A stretch of 64,000 nt of DNA from Pseudoflavonifractor sp902362925 (GTDB lineage Bacteria > Bacillota > Clostridia > Oscillospirales > Oscillospiraceae), in assembly GCA_902362925.1 (NCBI GenBank), contig CABIYL010000001.1, one strand, 5' to 3'. A program made the position numbers and the translations under genes. Below are positions 49,254 to 57,249 of this stretch, piece after piece; position 1 is the first letter of the stretch; every line of letters starts with the position of its first letter. The notes beneath the pieces are model-generated. The model did no database searches. It was not told the origin of the DNA and saw only the letters and a program-made list of their open reading frames with translations.

Positions 49254-49499
49254 TTATGCCTTCCGGGCCGCCAGCTTCGTTCTGCTCGCCAGCTCCAGGC
49301 GGCGAATCACGTACACAGAATCGGTGACGACCTTGACCGGCTTGGAGAAGTCCAGCACAAACAGGCCGATAAAGGACCCGGCGTCAATGCGCACGGAGCC
49401 GTCCTCGGACTCAAAAAACACCGGCTCTTCCACAGCCTGGGCCAGCTTCTGCACCTCGGCAATCTCGTTGAAGGAATCGAACTTTGCTTCAAACACCAT
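49254..49499 (-). CDS. HPr-like small protein without the phospho-histidine
   Basis: 81 residues. The middle SVRIDAGSFIGLFVLDFSKPVKVVTD matches the KS-I-G-hydrophobic block of HPr-fold phosphocarriers, but no His occurs in the N-terminal part where PTS HPr has its active His15; in that place it has FNEIAEVQKLAQ. It is therefore a structural HPr relative, as is common in Clostridia, with an unknown (perhaps regulatory) role. A perfect AAAGGAGGTGA site suggests high expression. It is a paralogue of the next gene upstream (49717-49959). No PTS genes are near. Confidence 0.7.
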   Translation of the reverse strand: MVFEAKFDSFNEIAEVQKLAQAVEEPVFFESEDGSVRIDAGSFIGLFVLDFSKPVKVVTDSVYVIRRLELASRTKLAARKA

Positions 49500-49526
49500 T
49501 TAAGGTCACCTCCTTTAGGCGACCCC

Positions 49527-49556
49527 AGTATAGCATCGGAGGCTTGTTTGAATCAA
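49527..49556 (-). promoter_or_regulatory. Promoter of the first HPr-like gene
   Basis: Minus strand TTGATT (49551-49556), 18-base spacer, TATACT with TG extension (49527-49532). Confidence 0.6.
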
Positions 49557-49716
49557 TAGTCGCTTTCCACAATCTTCAGAGCCGGTTAAGCGCAGTCTTA
49601 TAGCTTATTATCCGGTTATTTTTCACTTAAGAAATTTCTTGTAGCATATTGAAAAGCCCTTTTCCAATATGTTTCTGCTATTTCCAGAAAATAATCCGTT
49701 TTAGCTTGCTCTTAAA

Positions 49717-49959
49717 TCAGAAGGACGCGCACCGCGCCTCCTCATCCAGATAGTCCAGCTGGGAGAGCAGCTCCTGGGAGTCGGTGACAATGCAGACGGG
49801 GCGGGAGTAGTCCAGGGCAAAGAGGCCAATCAGGGACTTGGCGTCAGCCAGCACATCCCCCTCTGTCTCCCGGAGCATAACCTCCTCGGGGACGGAACAG
49901 GCCATCCGGCGCAGGCACCGGAGCTCCTCCGCACTGCGGAACTTTCGGACAACTGTCAT
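49717..49959 (-). CDS. Second HPr-like small protein without the phospho-histidine
   Basis: 80 residues, starting MTVVRKFRSAEELRCLRRMA and containing DAKSLIGLFALDYSRPVCIVTD, nearly the same core as its neighbour at 49254-49499. The N-terminal site again has no His. The ATG at 49959 has GGAGGGAGC upstream; a longer frame upstream overlaps the promoter. The two genes have separate promoters and are not one operon, so they are diverged tandem duplicates. Confidence 0.7.
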   Translation of the reverse strand: MTVVRKFRSAEELRCLRRMACSVPEEVMLRETEGDVLADAKSLIGLFALDYSRPVCIVTDSQELLSQLDYLDEEARCASF

Positions 49960-49980
49960 ATGTGCTCCCTCCTTTGCCTC

Positions 49981-50009
49981 ATCATAGCATACTTTTCTTC
50001 TTCTGTGAA
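49981..50009 (-). promoter_or_regulatory. Promoter of the second HPr-like gene
   Basis: Minus strand TTCACA (50004-50009), 17-base spacer, TATGAT (49981-49986) with TG extension. Confidence 0.6.
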
Positions 50010-50054
50010 GCAGAGTTATTTTCTTCACATTCTTTTCTGTTTTCCCAGCCTAAC

Positions 50055-50113
50055 GCGTCAAAAAGTTCACAAATTTATTTTCCTGCCGCTCTCGCTCCGG
50101 CGTCAAAAAGTTC
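50055..50113. repeat. Direct repeat of 14 bases in an intergenic region
   Basis: GCGTCAAAAAGTTC occurs at 50055-50068 and 50100-50113, 45 bases apart, upstream of the promoter at 50134. Possible regulator sites or a small slippage duplication. Confidence 0.5.
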
Positions 50114-50133
50114 CGCTTGCGGCAATAAATTCA

Positions 50134-50162
50134 TTGTTTTGCACTAGGAAATGTGGTAAAAT
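50134..50162 (+). promoter_or_regulatory. Promoter for the DUF2156 gene
   Basis: TTGTTT (50134-50139), 17-base spacer, TAAAAT (50157-50162). Confidence 0.5.
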
Positions 50163-50224
50163 AAATTAAAGCGTCTGCTGTCAGCGCCGGCGCATAATCT
50201 TTGACATTGGAGCGCATACATTTT

Positions 50225-51139
50225 ATGATAGAATTCCGGACGCCCCAGCTGGCTGACAAGGTCTGGATGGACCAGCTGCTCAGCCGTTCCGACTACCGGG
50301 GCTGCGAATATAATTTTACCAATCTCTTTGCGTGGAAGGACGCCTACCATCACAAGGTGGCAAGGCTGGACGATTTTCTGGTGGTGCACCTGTGCGGCGG
50401 CCTGGGGTGCAGCTTTCTCTATCCCGCCGGCAGCGGGGACCGCAGGGCGGTCATCGAAGCCCTCCGGGCCGATGCCGAGGAGCACGGCCAGCCTCTGCGG
50501 CTGGTGTGCCTCACCCGGGAGCAGACCCAGGAGCTGGAGGAGCTGTTTCCGGGCCGGTTCCGGTTTGAGTCCGACCGGGACGGCTGGGACTACCTCTATG
50601 AGATTGACCGGCTGGCCGATCTGGGCGGCAAGAAGCTCCACGGCAAGCGCAACCACATCAACCGCTTTCTGGACAACAACCCCACCTGGGTCTACGAGCC
50701 CATCACGCCGGACAGCCTGCCCGAGTGTCTGGAGATGGACAAGGAGTGGTACCGGCGGAGCATGATCCGGGAGGGGGCCGTGGAGGAGCGGGACCTGGGA
50801 GACGAGGGCCGTGCCCTCCGTCTGGCCATTGAGCACTACCACGACCTGGGCCTGGAGGGCGGACTCATCCGGGTGTACGGCGAGGTGGTGGCCTTCACCA
50901 TGGGCGACATGCTCTCCTCTGACACCTACGACGTCCACTTTGAGAAGGCCTACGGGGAGCTTCAGGGGGCATACGCCATGATCAACCGGGAGTTTGCCCG
51001 CTGGGTGCGTGAGCACCACCCCAACGTCCGCTACCTGAACCGGGAGGACGACATGGGCGTGGAGGGCCTGCGCAAGGCCAAGGAGTCCTATTATCCCGAC
51101 CTGATGGTGGAGAAATACAGCGCAGTCTGGCAGGCATAA
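50225..51139 (+). CDS. DUF2156 (phosphatidylglycerol lysyltransferase C-terminal-like) protein
   Basis: 304 residues with two GNAT-like halves, typical of the DUF2156/LPG_synthase_C family: YNFTNLFAWKDAY near the start, LHGKRNHINRFLDNNP about residue 140, and LNREDDMGVEGLRKAKESYYPD at the end. Members related to MprF move an amino acid from tRNA to lipid, but soluble stand-alone forms like this are uncharacterised. The ribosome site is weak (GGAG 12 bases before ATG 50225); a TTG at 50201 is an alternative start. It is followed after 55 bases by a GNAT acetyltransferase gene. Confidence 0.85.
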   Translation: MIEFRTPQLADKVWMDQLLSRSDYRGCEYNFTNLFAWKDAYHHKVARLDDFLVVHLCGGLGCSFLYPAGSGDRRAVIEALRADAEEHGQPLRLVCLTREQTQELEELFPGRFRFESDRDGWDYLYEIDRLADLGGKKLHGKRNHINRFLDNNPTWVYEPITPDSLPECLEMDKEWYRRSMIREGAVEERDLGDEGRALRLAIEHYHDLGLEGGLIRVYGEVVAFTMGDMLSSDTYDVHFEKAYGELQGAYAMINREFARWVREHHPNVRYLNREDDMGVEGLRKAKESYYPDLMVEKYSAVWQA

Positions 51140-51194
51140 CGACACATGGGCCGCCGGAAACCGGCGTGCATTCAATTGAAGGATGGGTGATACT

Positions 51195-52073
51195 ATGGTA
51201 GAAATCCGTCCCTCCAGGGTGGAGGAGTTAGAGCAGCAGAAGCGCCTTTGGAAGGCAGCGTTTGGTGACGACGAGGCGTATATTGACCTCTTTTACAACA
51301 CCTGCGCCAGACCGGAGGATGTGCTGATTCTGTCCGAGGATGGCCAGCTGTGCAGCATGGCGGCCCTGCTGCCCCTTGAAATCGCGCTGCCCGGCGGCGG
51401 AAAGCTGACCTCCTCCTATGTATACGCCCTGGCCACCGACCCCCACGCCCGCAAGCAGGGCTACGGCCGTGCGCTGCTCCAGTATGCGGAGCTGTACCTG
51501 CGGGAGCAGGGTGTGGACTGCATCACCGTGGTGCCCGCTGAGGCCGGACTGTTCAAGTTCTTTGAGACGGTGGGCTTTACCGAGTGTTTCTCCAACCGGA
51601 AGATGGAGCTGCTGGAGAGCATGGCGCCGCCGCTTCCGGCCAAGAGCAGCCTGGAGCCGGTGGACGCCGCCGCCTACGGCGAGCTGCGGGAGCGGCTTCT
51701 CTCGGGCACCTTCCACGCCAAGTACAGCGAAAAGCTGATGGCCTTCCAGGAGGGCGCCTCCCGTCTGAGCGGCGCCGGGCTCTACCGGATTGTGATCGAG
51801 GACCGGGAGGGCTGCGCCGCTGTGGAGTACACCAGCGACAGCAGCCTGGCCATCAAGGAGCTGCTGATTTCCCCCGCTCTGCTGGACGGAGCGGTATCCT
51901 TGATAAAGGAGCATCTCCAGGCCGACCGGTATTTTGTCCGCACGCCCGCTCTGTGGGACGGCCTGCAGGGCAGCTACATTCAGCCCTTCGCCATGGTCAA
52001 ATGGCTGCGGGAGGACCTGCGTCTGGCCTGGGGCGAGGAGCGGTCCGGCTATTTCGGCCTGGGCTTCGATTAA
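51195..52073 (+). CDS. GNAT-family N-acetyltransferase (Eis-like)
   Basis: 292 residues. The N-terminal half has the acetyl-CoA-binding loop VYALATDPHARKQGYGRALLQYAE (about residues 76-99), and FKFFETVGF. The C-terminal half has a second GNAT-like and a sterol-carrier-like part, the general layout of Eis-type acetyltransferases. Substrate unknown. Start 51195 is preferred over 51183 because GGTGAT, complementary to the 16S end, lies three bases upstream. Probably an operon with the DUF2156 gene. Confidence 0.85.
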   Translation: MVEIRPSRVEELEQQKRLWKAAFGDDEAYIDLFYNTCARPEDVLILSEDGQLCSMAALLPLEIALPGGGKLTSSYVYALATDPHARKQGYGRALLQYAELYLREQGVDCITVVPAEAGLFKFFETVGFTECFSNRKMELLESMAPPLPAKSSLEPVDAAAYGELRERLLSGTFHAKYSEKLMAFQEGASRLSGAGLYRIVIEDREGCAAVEYTSDSSLAIKELLISPALLDGAVSLIKEHLQADRYFVRTPALWDGLQGSYIQPFAMVKWLREDLRLAWGEERSGYFGLGFD

Positions 52074-52083
52074 ATGGAACTGA

Positions 52084-52116
52084 GACCGGCGCCGCAGCTG
52101 CGGCGCCGGTCTTTTT
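52084..52116 (+). terminator. Intrinsic terminator
   Basis: Perfect palindromic stem (52084-52097 with 52098-52111) followed by TTTTT. Confidence 0.92.
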
Positions 52117-52253
52117 GTGAATTTTTGCCCGGATATCCGGTTTGGTCCGGTGCGGTTTCCGGCCGGTTCCCCGGTTAGCAGCCACTCTTTCCGGGTTCCG
52201 GCCGCCCAGCGCGGTTTCTTTTTTCCCATCTTTATGGACAATTTGACTTAAAT

Positions 52254-52280
52254 TGAATATTCATTCATCTCTATTTGAAT
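52254..52280. promoter_or_regulatory. ArgR-like box(es) before the amino-acid importer
   Basis: TGAATATTCATTCA (52254-52267) fits the ARG box pattern TGAAT-N4-ATTCA. A second TGAAT half-site begins 22 bases further (52276-52280), about two helical turns, as in paired ArgR/AhrC operators. It lies directly upstream of the promoter. Confidence 0.55.
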
Positions 52281-52306
52281 GTACACCACAAAAATTCAAA
52301 AAACCC

Positions 52307-52335
52307 TTGCGTTATCCCTGCATGAGGTGTATAAT
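52307..52335 (+). promoter_or_regulatory. Promoter of the amino-acid importer operon
   Basis: TTGCGT (52307-52312), 17-base spacer, TATAAT (52330-52335). Confidence 0.65.
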
Positions 52336-52378
52336 CCAGTCAATTGAAAATCCCTATGGATTTAAGGAGAGAATGAAT

Positions 52379-53248
52379 ATGAAGACCTGGAAGAAAGTTC
52401 TTGCATTTGCTCTTGCCGCTGGCATGAGCCTTTCCCTGCTGGCCGGCTGCGGCACCACCTCCACCGGCGGCGACACCGGCACCCCCGCTCCCTCCGGCAG
52501 CACCGCTCCCAGCGAGAGCGTGACCCCCTCCGGCGAGCAGACCGCTTCCTTCACCACCGTGGAGGAGGGCAAGCTCCACATGTCCACCAACGCCACCTTC
52601 CCTCCCTACGAGATGACCACTGACGACGGCGGCTTCGAGGGCATTGACGTGGAGGTCGCCCAGGCCATTGCCGACAAGCTGGGCCTGGAGCTGGTTGTGG
52701 ACGACATGGGCTTTGACGCCGCCCTTACCGCCGTGCAGACCGGCCAGAGCGACATCGCCATGGCTGGCATCACCGTCACCGACGAGCGTCTGGAGGTCAT
52801 GGACTTCTCCGACAGCTACGCCACCGGCGTGCAGGTGGTTATCGTCAAGGAGGACTCCCCCATCCAGTCCCTGGACGATCTGGCCAACGCTGATATGATC
52901 GGCTGCCAGGCCGCCACCACCGGTTACATCTACGCCTCCGACACCCCCGAGAACGGCGGCTATGGCGAGGACCACGTCACCGCCTATGACAGCGGCGCCC
53001 TGGCCGTCATGGCCCTGGTCAACGACCAGATCGACGCGGTCATCATCGACAACGAGCCTGCCAAGGCCTTTGTGGAGCAGTACGAGGGTCTGAAGATTCT
53101 GGAGACTCCCTGGGTTGAGGAGGAGTACGCCATCGGCTTTGCCAAGGGCAACACCGCTCTGCTGGATGCGGTCAACGCCGCCATGGCCGAGCTGAAGGCC
53201 GAAGGTACCTTCCAGGCCATCGTGGACAAGTACATCACCGCCGAGTAA
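52379..53248 (+). CDS. Amino acid ABC transporter substrate-binding lipoprotein
   Basis: 289 residues, family 3 solute-binding protein. Lipobox SLLAGC (Cys at about residue 23), Thr/Ser/Pro linker to about 55, then the family blocks LHMSTNATFPPYEM, GFEGIDVEVAQAIADKLGLEL and GQSDIAMAGITVTDERLEVMDFSDSY. It captures a polar amino acid such as arginine, ornithine, histidine or glutamine outside the cell. Start 52379 is nine bases after AGGAG; the ATG at 52373 is too close. An ArgR-like box upstream hints at a basic amino acid. A weak terminator separates it from the permease, which favours more binding protein than membrane parts. Confidence 0.93.
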   Translation: MKTWKKVLAFALAAGMSLSLLAGCGTTSTGGDTGTPAPSGSTAPSESVTPSGEQTASFTTVEEGKLHMSTNATFPPYEMTTDDGGFEGIDVEVAQAIADKLGLELVVDDMGFDAALTAVQTGQSDIAMAGITVTDERLEVMDFSDSYATGVQVVIVKEDSPIQSLDDLANADMIGCQAATTGYIYASDTPENGGYGEDHVTAYDSGALAVMALVNDQIDAVIIDNEPAKAFVEQYEGLKILETPWVEEEYAIGFAKGNTALLDAVNAAMAELKAEGTFQAIVDKYITAE

Positions 53249-53263
53249 TGCGACACCAGAAAA

Positions 53264-53291
53264 GGGCGGCCTCCTCAGGCCGTCCTTTTTT
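53264..53291 (+). terminator. Intercistronic partial terminator
   Basis: Nine-base stem with one G-T pair (53264-53272 with 53277-53285) and six Ts, between binding-protein and permease genes of one operon. Confidence 0.7.
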
Positions 53292-53319
53292 CCCGTAGTA
53301 AGAGATAAGGAGGGATTTT

Positions 53320-54054
53320 GTGTTTCAAGATCTGACCAATTGGTTTATTGACCTGGGTCCCCGACTCCACGCCGCCTTTGTGGAGGGCGACCGCTGGCAG
53401 CTCTACCTCCAGGGTCTGCTCACCACCCTGGAGCTGACCGTAGTGGCTCTGATTGTGGGCGTAGTACTGGGCGTGGTGGTGGCCGTGGTCCGCACCGCCC
53501 ATGACCAGCAGCGCCCCGGCCGCCCGAAAAATGTGTTCCTGGGCATTCTCAACGTTATCTGCAAGCTCTACACCACCATTATCCGTGGTACCCCCATGCT
53601 GGTGCAGATCCTCATCTGGGGCTTCGTTGTCTTCGCCTCCAGCCGCAACAAGTTTATGGTGGGCGTGGTGGCCCTGGGCATCAACTCGGGCGCCTATGTG
53701 GCCGAAATTGTCCGTGGCGGCCTGATGGGCGTGGACGTGGGCCAGAGCGAGGCGGGCCGTTCCCTGGGCCTGGGCTACCTGGACACCATGCGCTTTATCG
53801 TCATTCCCCAGGCGTTCAAGAACATCCTGCCCTCCCTGGGCAACGAGTTCATCACCCTGTTCAAGGACACCTCTCTGGTCAACACCATCGGCCTGGCCGA
53901 GCTGACCTACCGGGCCTCCCGTATTGCCGGGCGGACCCTGGACTACATGCCCCCCTATATCGGTATCGCCATCATGTACCTGGTGGTGGTCATCATCCTC
54001 ACCTGGCTCCAGGGCAAGCTGGAAAGGAGGCTGCGTCAAAGTGATCGACGTTAA
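53320..54054 (+). CDS. Amino acid ABC transporter permease
   Basis: 244 residues, GTG start at 53320 with GGAGGGA upstream. About five membrane segments; the HisM/GlnP-type motif with the EAA loop reads GQSEAGRSLGLGYLDTMRFIVIPQAFKNILP (about residues 146-176). It forms the channel with a second copy of itself or a partner. A hydrophilic loop (RTAHDQQRPGRPKN) between helices one and two is slightly longer than usual. The next gene starts inside its end (14-base overlap). Confidence 0.93.
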   Translation: MFQDLTNWFIDLGPRLHAAFVEGDRWQLYLQGLLTTLELTVVALIVGVVLGVVVAVVRTAHDQQRPGRPKNVFLGILNVICKLYTTIIRGTPMLVQILIWGFVVFASSRNKFMVGVVALGINSGAYVAEIVRGGLMGVDVGQSEAGRSLGLGYLDTMRFIVIPQAFKNILPSLGNEFITLFKDTSLVNTIGLAELTYRASRIAGRTLDYMPPYIGIAIMYLVVVIILTWLQGKLERRLRQSDRR

Positions 54055-54763
54055 AAACCTGTCCAAATCCTTCGGCGACCATCTGGTCCTGGACAATATC
54101 TCCGAGCACATTGAGCAGGGAGAAAAAGTGGTTATCATCGGGCCTTCCGGCTCGGGCAAGTCCACCTTCCTCCGCTGCCTCAACCTGCTGGAGACTCCCA
54201 CCGCCGGTACCATCACCTTTGAGGGCACCGAGATCACCTCCCCCAAGACCAACATCGACCTGATGCGCCGTCAGATGGGCATGGTGTTCCAGCACTTCAA
54301 CCTGTTCCCCAACATGACCATCCGGAAGAATATCACCCTGGCTCCGGTGCGCACCAAGCTGATGAGCCAGGCCGAGGCCGACGAGATGGCCATTGCCCTG
54401 CTGCGCCGGGTTGGTCTGGAGGCCAAGGCGGATTCCTACCCCGCCCAGCTCTCCGGCGGCCAGAAGCAGCGTATCGCCATTGTCCGCGCCCTGGCCATGA
54501 AGCCCAAGGTGATGCTCTTTGACGAGCCTACCTCCGCCCTGGACCCCGAGATGGTGGGCGAGGTGCTGGACGTTATGAAGGAGCTGGCCGATGAGGGCAT
54601 GACCATGGTGGTGGTCACCCACGAGATGGGCTTTGCCCGTGAGGTGGGCAGCCGGGTGCTGTTCATGGACGGCGGCCACATTCTGGAGCAGAATGAGCCC
54701 CACGCCTTCTTCGCCAACCCCAAGGAGCCCCGCACCATCGAGTTCCTGTCCAAGGTTCTGTAA
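54041..54763 (+). CDS. Amino acid ABC transporter ATP-binding protein
   Basis: 240 residues, GlnQ/HisP class. Walker A GPSGSGKST, Q-loop VFQHFNLF, signature LSGGQKQR, Walker B VMLFDEPTSALD, H-loop VVVTHEMGF. It powers the importer from the cytoplasmic side. The start is GTG at 54041 after AAAGGAGG (10 bases); it overlaps the permease end, consistent with coupling. Confidence 0.94.
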   Translation: MIDVKNLSKSFGDHLVLDNISEHIEQGEKVVIIGPSGSGKSTFLRCLNLLETPTAGTITFEGTEITSPKTNIDLMRRQMGMVFQHFNLFPNMTIRKNITLAPVRTKLMSQAEADEMAIALLRRVGLEAKADSYPAQLSGGQKQRIAIVRALAMKPKVMLFDEPTSALDPEMVGEVLDVMKELADEGMTMVVVTHEMGFAREVGSRVLFMDGGHILEQNEPHAFFANPKEPRTIEFLSKVL

Positions 54764-54770
54764 ATGCAAA

Positions 54771-54806
54771 CGTCCCGCGAGAGAAGTGCTCTCGCGGGAC
54801 GTTTTT
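54771..54806. terminator. Bidirectional intrinsic terminator
   Basis: Thirteen-base perfect stem (54771-54783 with 54789-54801) plus T-run; serves the importer operon and the convergent membrane-protein gene. Confidence 0.92.
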
Positions 54807-54807
54807 G

Positions 54808-55617
54808 TTATTTATAATTCAGGTTGCACTCGGCTCCGGCAGGGCAGGCGGGCCACAGTCCCGCCGCCTTCCGCATGGGCTCCAGCGCCAGCCGGTTGAA
54901 CACGGCCACGCACCGGCCGATGGCCACCATGGCCACCAGGGTGCCCACGCCGATGCCCACCACATGGCCGGCAGAGAGCATGCACAGGGATACCGACACG
55001 ATGACACAGGCCACATCCACCGTGTTCTTGCCCAGGCCCAGGCCCTTGCCCATGGCCATACCGGCCGCACGGGCCATGCCGTCGGGGGGGCTAGCCACCA
55101 GGTCCATGGCCACAATCATGGCCGCGCCCACGCCGGTACACACCACCGAACCGGCCAGCAGCAGGATTTTCTGCCACAGGGCGGGAGTATCCAGCCCCAG
55201 AGGCACCGCCAAACGGTCAAAACCGGCGGTAAAGAAGTTGAGCAGGAAACTGAACACCAGGGAAAAGGGGATCTCCAGCAGGTCCAGCTTCCGGGTACGC
55301 TTTCCCTGAAGGATGAACTGCACGGCCATAAAGACCATGTACACCCCCATAGTGGCCGCGCCGAAGTCGATATGCCAGATCTCCGAGATGGCGTAGGCAG
55401 GGGAGATGATGGGGGACACGCCCAGCTGGGCCCGGGTGCTCAGGGTATTGCCCACGGCCAGAATCAGCACGCCCAGCAGGTAGATGCCCATCCGCCGTAC
55501 CGTGGCCCCGGTGAGGACGCCGCTTCTCCGCTTCACACCGGCGTCAGCCCTCTCCAGGACCTCCGGCTGGGGCGGGGTGCGGACCTCGGCGGATTCCACC
55601 ATCGCGTAGCTTCCCAT
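54808..55617 (-). CDS. YczE/YyaS/YitT family membrane protein (second copy)
   Basis: 269 residues, hydrophilic N-terminus to about 40, then about five membrane segments with AVGNTLSTRAQLGVSPIISPAYAIS, the same signature as the protein at 17307-17990 (TRAGLGTSPIS). Function of the family is not established. Start 55617 is chosen because AAGGAGAGG lies eight bases upstream; the ATG at 55701 is only about eight bases from the predicted transcription start, which leaves no room for a ribosome site. The tail contains Cys residues (PACPAGAECN). Confidence 0.8.
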   Translation of the reverse strand: MGSYAMVESAEVRTPPQPEVLERADAGVKRRSGVLTGATVRRMGIYLLGVLILAVGNTLSTRAQLGVSPIISPAYAISEIWHIDFGAATMGVYMVFMAVQFILQGKRTRKLDLLEIPFSLVFSFLLNFFTAGFDRLAVPLGLDTPALWQKILLLAGSVVCTGVGAAMIVAMDLVASPPDGMARAAGMAMGKGLGLGKNTVDVACVIVSVSLCMLSAGHVVGIGVGTLVAMVAIGRCVAVFNRLALEPMRKAAGLWPACPAGAECNLNYK

Positions 55618-55715
55618 GTTCAACGCCTCTCCTTCATCAGTTTGATGGGCCAGAGCCCCGTCTTGCGGGGAAACAGAGCTTTTATACTTCTTTTCTCTCA
55701 TCTGTCCTCACTCTA

Positions 55716-55743
55716 AGTATAACTGTCTTTCAGGAGAAGTCAA
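55716..55743 (-). promoter_or_regulatory. Promoter of the second YczE-family gene
   Basis: Minus strand TTGACT (55738-55743), 16-base spacer, TATACT (55716-55721); start near 55709. Confidence 0.65.
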
Positions 55744-55845
55744 TAGTCGAGCAATAAGTTTATTTTTTAACCCGATATTGCGAAAATTAAAACAATATAG
55801 GTCAAAAATGTAACATACACGATAGATATTTCACAAACGAAAAAT

Positions 55846-57024
55846 TCAGCGGGGCAGGCCCTCTGCTGCCCGGTCCAGCCGCTCCATGGCCGCCTCCAGG
55901 CACTGGCGGGGACAGGCCAGATTGATGCGCTCAAAGCCCTCGCCCTGGCGGCCGAAGATATAGCCCTCGTCCAGGCAGAGCTGGCAGGAGAGGAAGAACT
56001 TCTCCTGCTCCTCGGGCGTCAGACCCAGGCTGCGGAAGTCGCACCACATCAGATAGGTGCCCTCCATGGGATAGGTGATAACGGAGGGGACTTTCTCCTC
56101 AAGAAACGCCTTGCAGTACTCATAATTGCCCCGAATCACGTCCAGCAGCTCCTCCAGCCAGTCCTCCGCCTCCTCATAGGCGGCACGGGTGGCGGTCAGA
56201 CCGAAGTAGCTGGTGAACTCCCCGGTGTACCCCGCCTGCTTGGCCAGCAGGGCGGCGCGCAGGTCGTCGTCGGGGACGATGATGTTGGCAGTGGCCAGTC
56301 CGGCCAGGTTAAAGCTCTTGCTGGCGGAGGTGCCCACGATGCACCGCTTGGCGGCGGGGCCGTCCAGGGTGGCAAAGGGGGTGTGGACGTGGCCGGGGTG
56401 CACAAAGTCGGCGTGAATTTCGTCGGAGAACACGGTAACGCCGTGGCGGGCGCAGATGTCCGCCGCCGCCTGGAGCTCCACCTTGGTCCACACCCGGCCC
56501 ACCGGGTTGTGGGGGGAGCAGAGGAAGAACAGCTTCACGTCGGGCCGGGAAGCCAGTGTCTCCAGGCCCTCCAGGTCCATGACGTACCGGCCGTTCTCCA
56601 GCTTCAGGGGATTCTCCCACACCTTGCGGCCGGTGTTTTCCACCACCTTACGGAAGGGCGGGTACACCGGCGGCTGGATGATAACCCCCTCGCCGGGCTG
56701 GGTCAGGGCGTGGACGGCCAGATTCATGGCGGGCACCACACCGAAGGTCTGGAACATCCACTCCGGCTCCACGGTCCAGCCGTGGCGCCGGGCCATCCAG
56801 CGGCACACCGCCTGCTTGTAGGGGCCGTCGGCGGCGGTGTAGCCGTAGACGCCGAAGGAAGCGGCCTTCTGGATGGCGGCGGTGATCTGAGGTGCTACGG
56901 CAAACTCCATGTCCGCCACCGAGTAGGGAACCAGGGCCGGGTTATCCACATTCATGCTCTCAAATGTGGACCATTTCTCCGCGCCCATATTCCGCCGGGG
57001 GCGGAGGGTGGTAAAGTCGTACAT
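55846..57024 (-). CDS. MalY/PatB-family PLP-dependent aminotransferase / C-S lyase
   Basis: 392 residues, fold type I PLP enzyme. The lysine that binds PLP is in SASKSFNLAGL (about residues 231-241); other marks are CSPHNPVGRVW, VTVFSDEIHADFVHPGHVHTP and GTYLMWCDFRSLG. MalY/PatB enzymes cleave cystathionine or cysteine to pyruvate, ammonia and a thiol, and some act in aminotransfer or regulation. The ATG at 57024 has AAAGGAGG seven bases upstream. It lies downstream of fakA but is separated by a 225-base stretch packed with palindromes. Confidence 0.93.
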   Translation of the reverse strand: MYDFTTLRPRRNMGAEKWSTFESMNVDNPALVPYSVADMEFAVAPQITAAIQKAASFGVYGYTAADGPYKQAVCRWMARRHGWTVEPEWMFQTFGVVPAMNLAVHALTQPGEGVIIQPPVYPPFRKVVENTGRKVWENPLKLENGRYVMDLEGLETLASRPDVKLFFLCSPHNPVGRVWTKVELQAAADICARHGVTVFSDEIHADFVHPGHVHTPFATLDGPAAKRCIVGTSASKSFNLAGLATANIIVPDDDLRAALLAKQAGYTGEFTSYFGLTATRAAYEEAEDWLEELLDVIRGNYEYCKAFLEEKVPSVITYPMEGTYLMWCDFRSLGLTPEEQEKFFLSCQLCLDEGYIFGRQGEGFERINLACPRQCLEAAMERLDRAAEGLPR

Positions 57025-57047
57025 GCTGAATCCTCCTTTGCTAATAC

Positions 57048-57237
57048 AAAACTTCATGCGCCTTGGGCGTGCTACGAAAACAGGTCAAAATTCGCAGCGC
57101 ATGAAGTTTTTGCGCATGTGGGCCGTCTCCGGCCCACGCGCTGAGATTTCATGCCGTGTGCCGCCTCCTGCGGCACACGGCAAGTTTTGCTATGCTTTTG
57201 CATAGCAAAACAGGGGCGGCCCATGGGCCGCCCCTGT
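57048..57237. repeat. Cluster of five consecutive perfect inverted repeats
   Basis: (1) AAAACTTCATGCGC (57048-57061) with 57097-57110; (2) GTGGGCCG (57118-57125) with 57130-57137; (3) GCCGTGTGCCGC (57153-57164) with 57170-57181; (4) GTTTTGCTATGC (57184-57195) with 57200-57211; (5) a 28-base perfect palindrome 57210-57237. No protein is encoded. Repeat 5 read on the minus strand is followed by TTTT and probably ends fakA; repeat 1 lies just before the PatB/MalY ribosome site. The rest has no obvious job; it could be an extragenic palindromic or MITE-like element. Confidence 0.65.
57210..57237 (-). terminator. Terminator of fakA
   Basis: Perfect 28-base palindrome followed on the minus strand by TTTTGC, 13 bases after the fakA stop. 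Confidence 0.75.
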
Positions 57238-57249
57238 GTGCGTGAATGA

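Noticed and set aside
57048..57237. CRISPR array
   Set aside because: The repeats differ from each other, have no constant length or spacers, and no cas gene is near.
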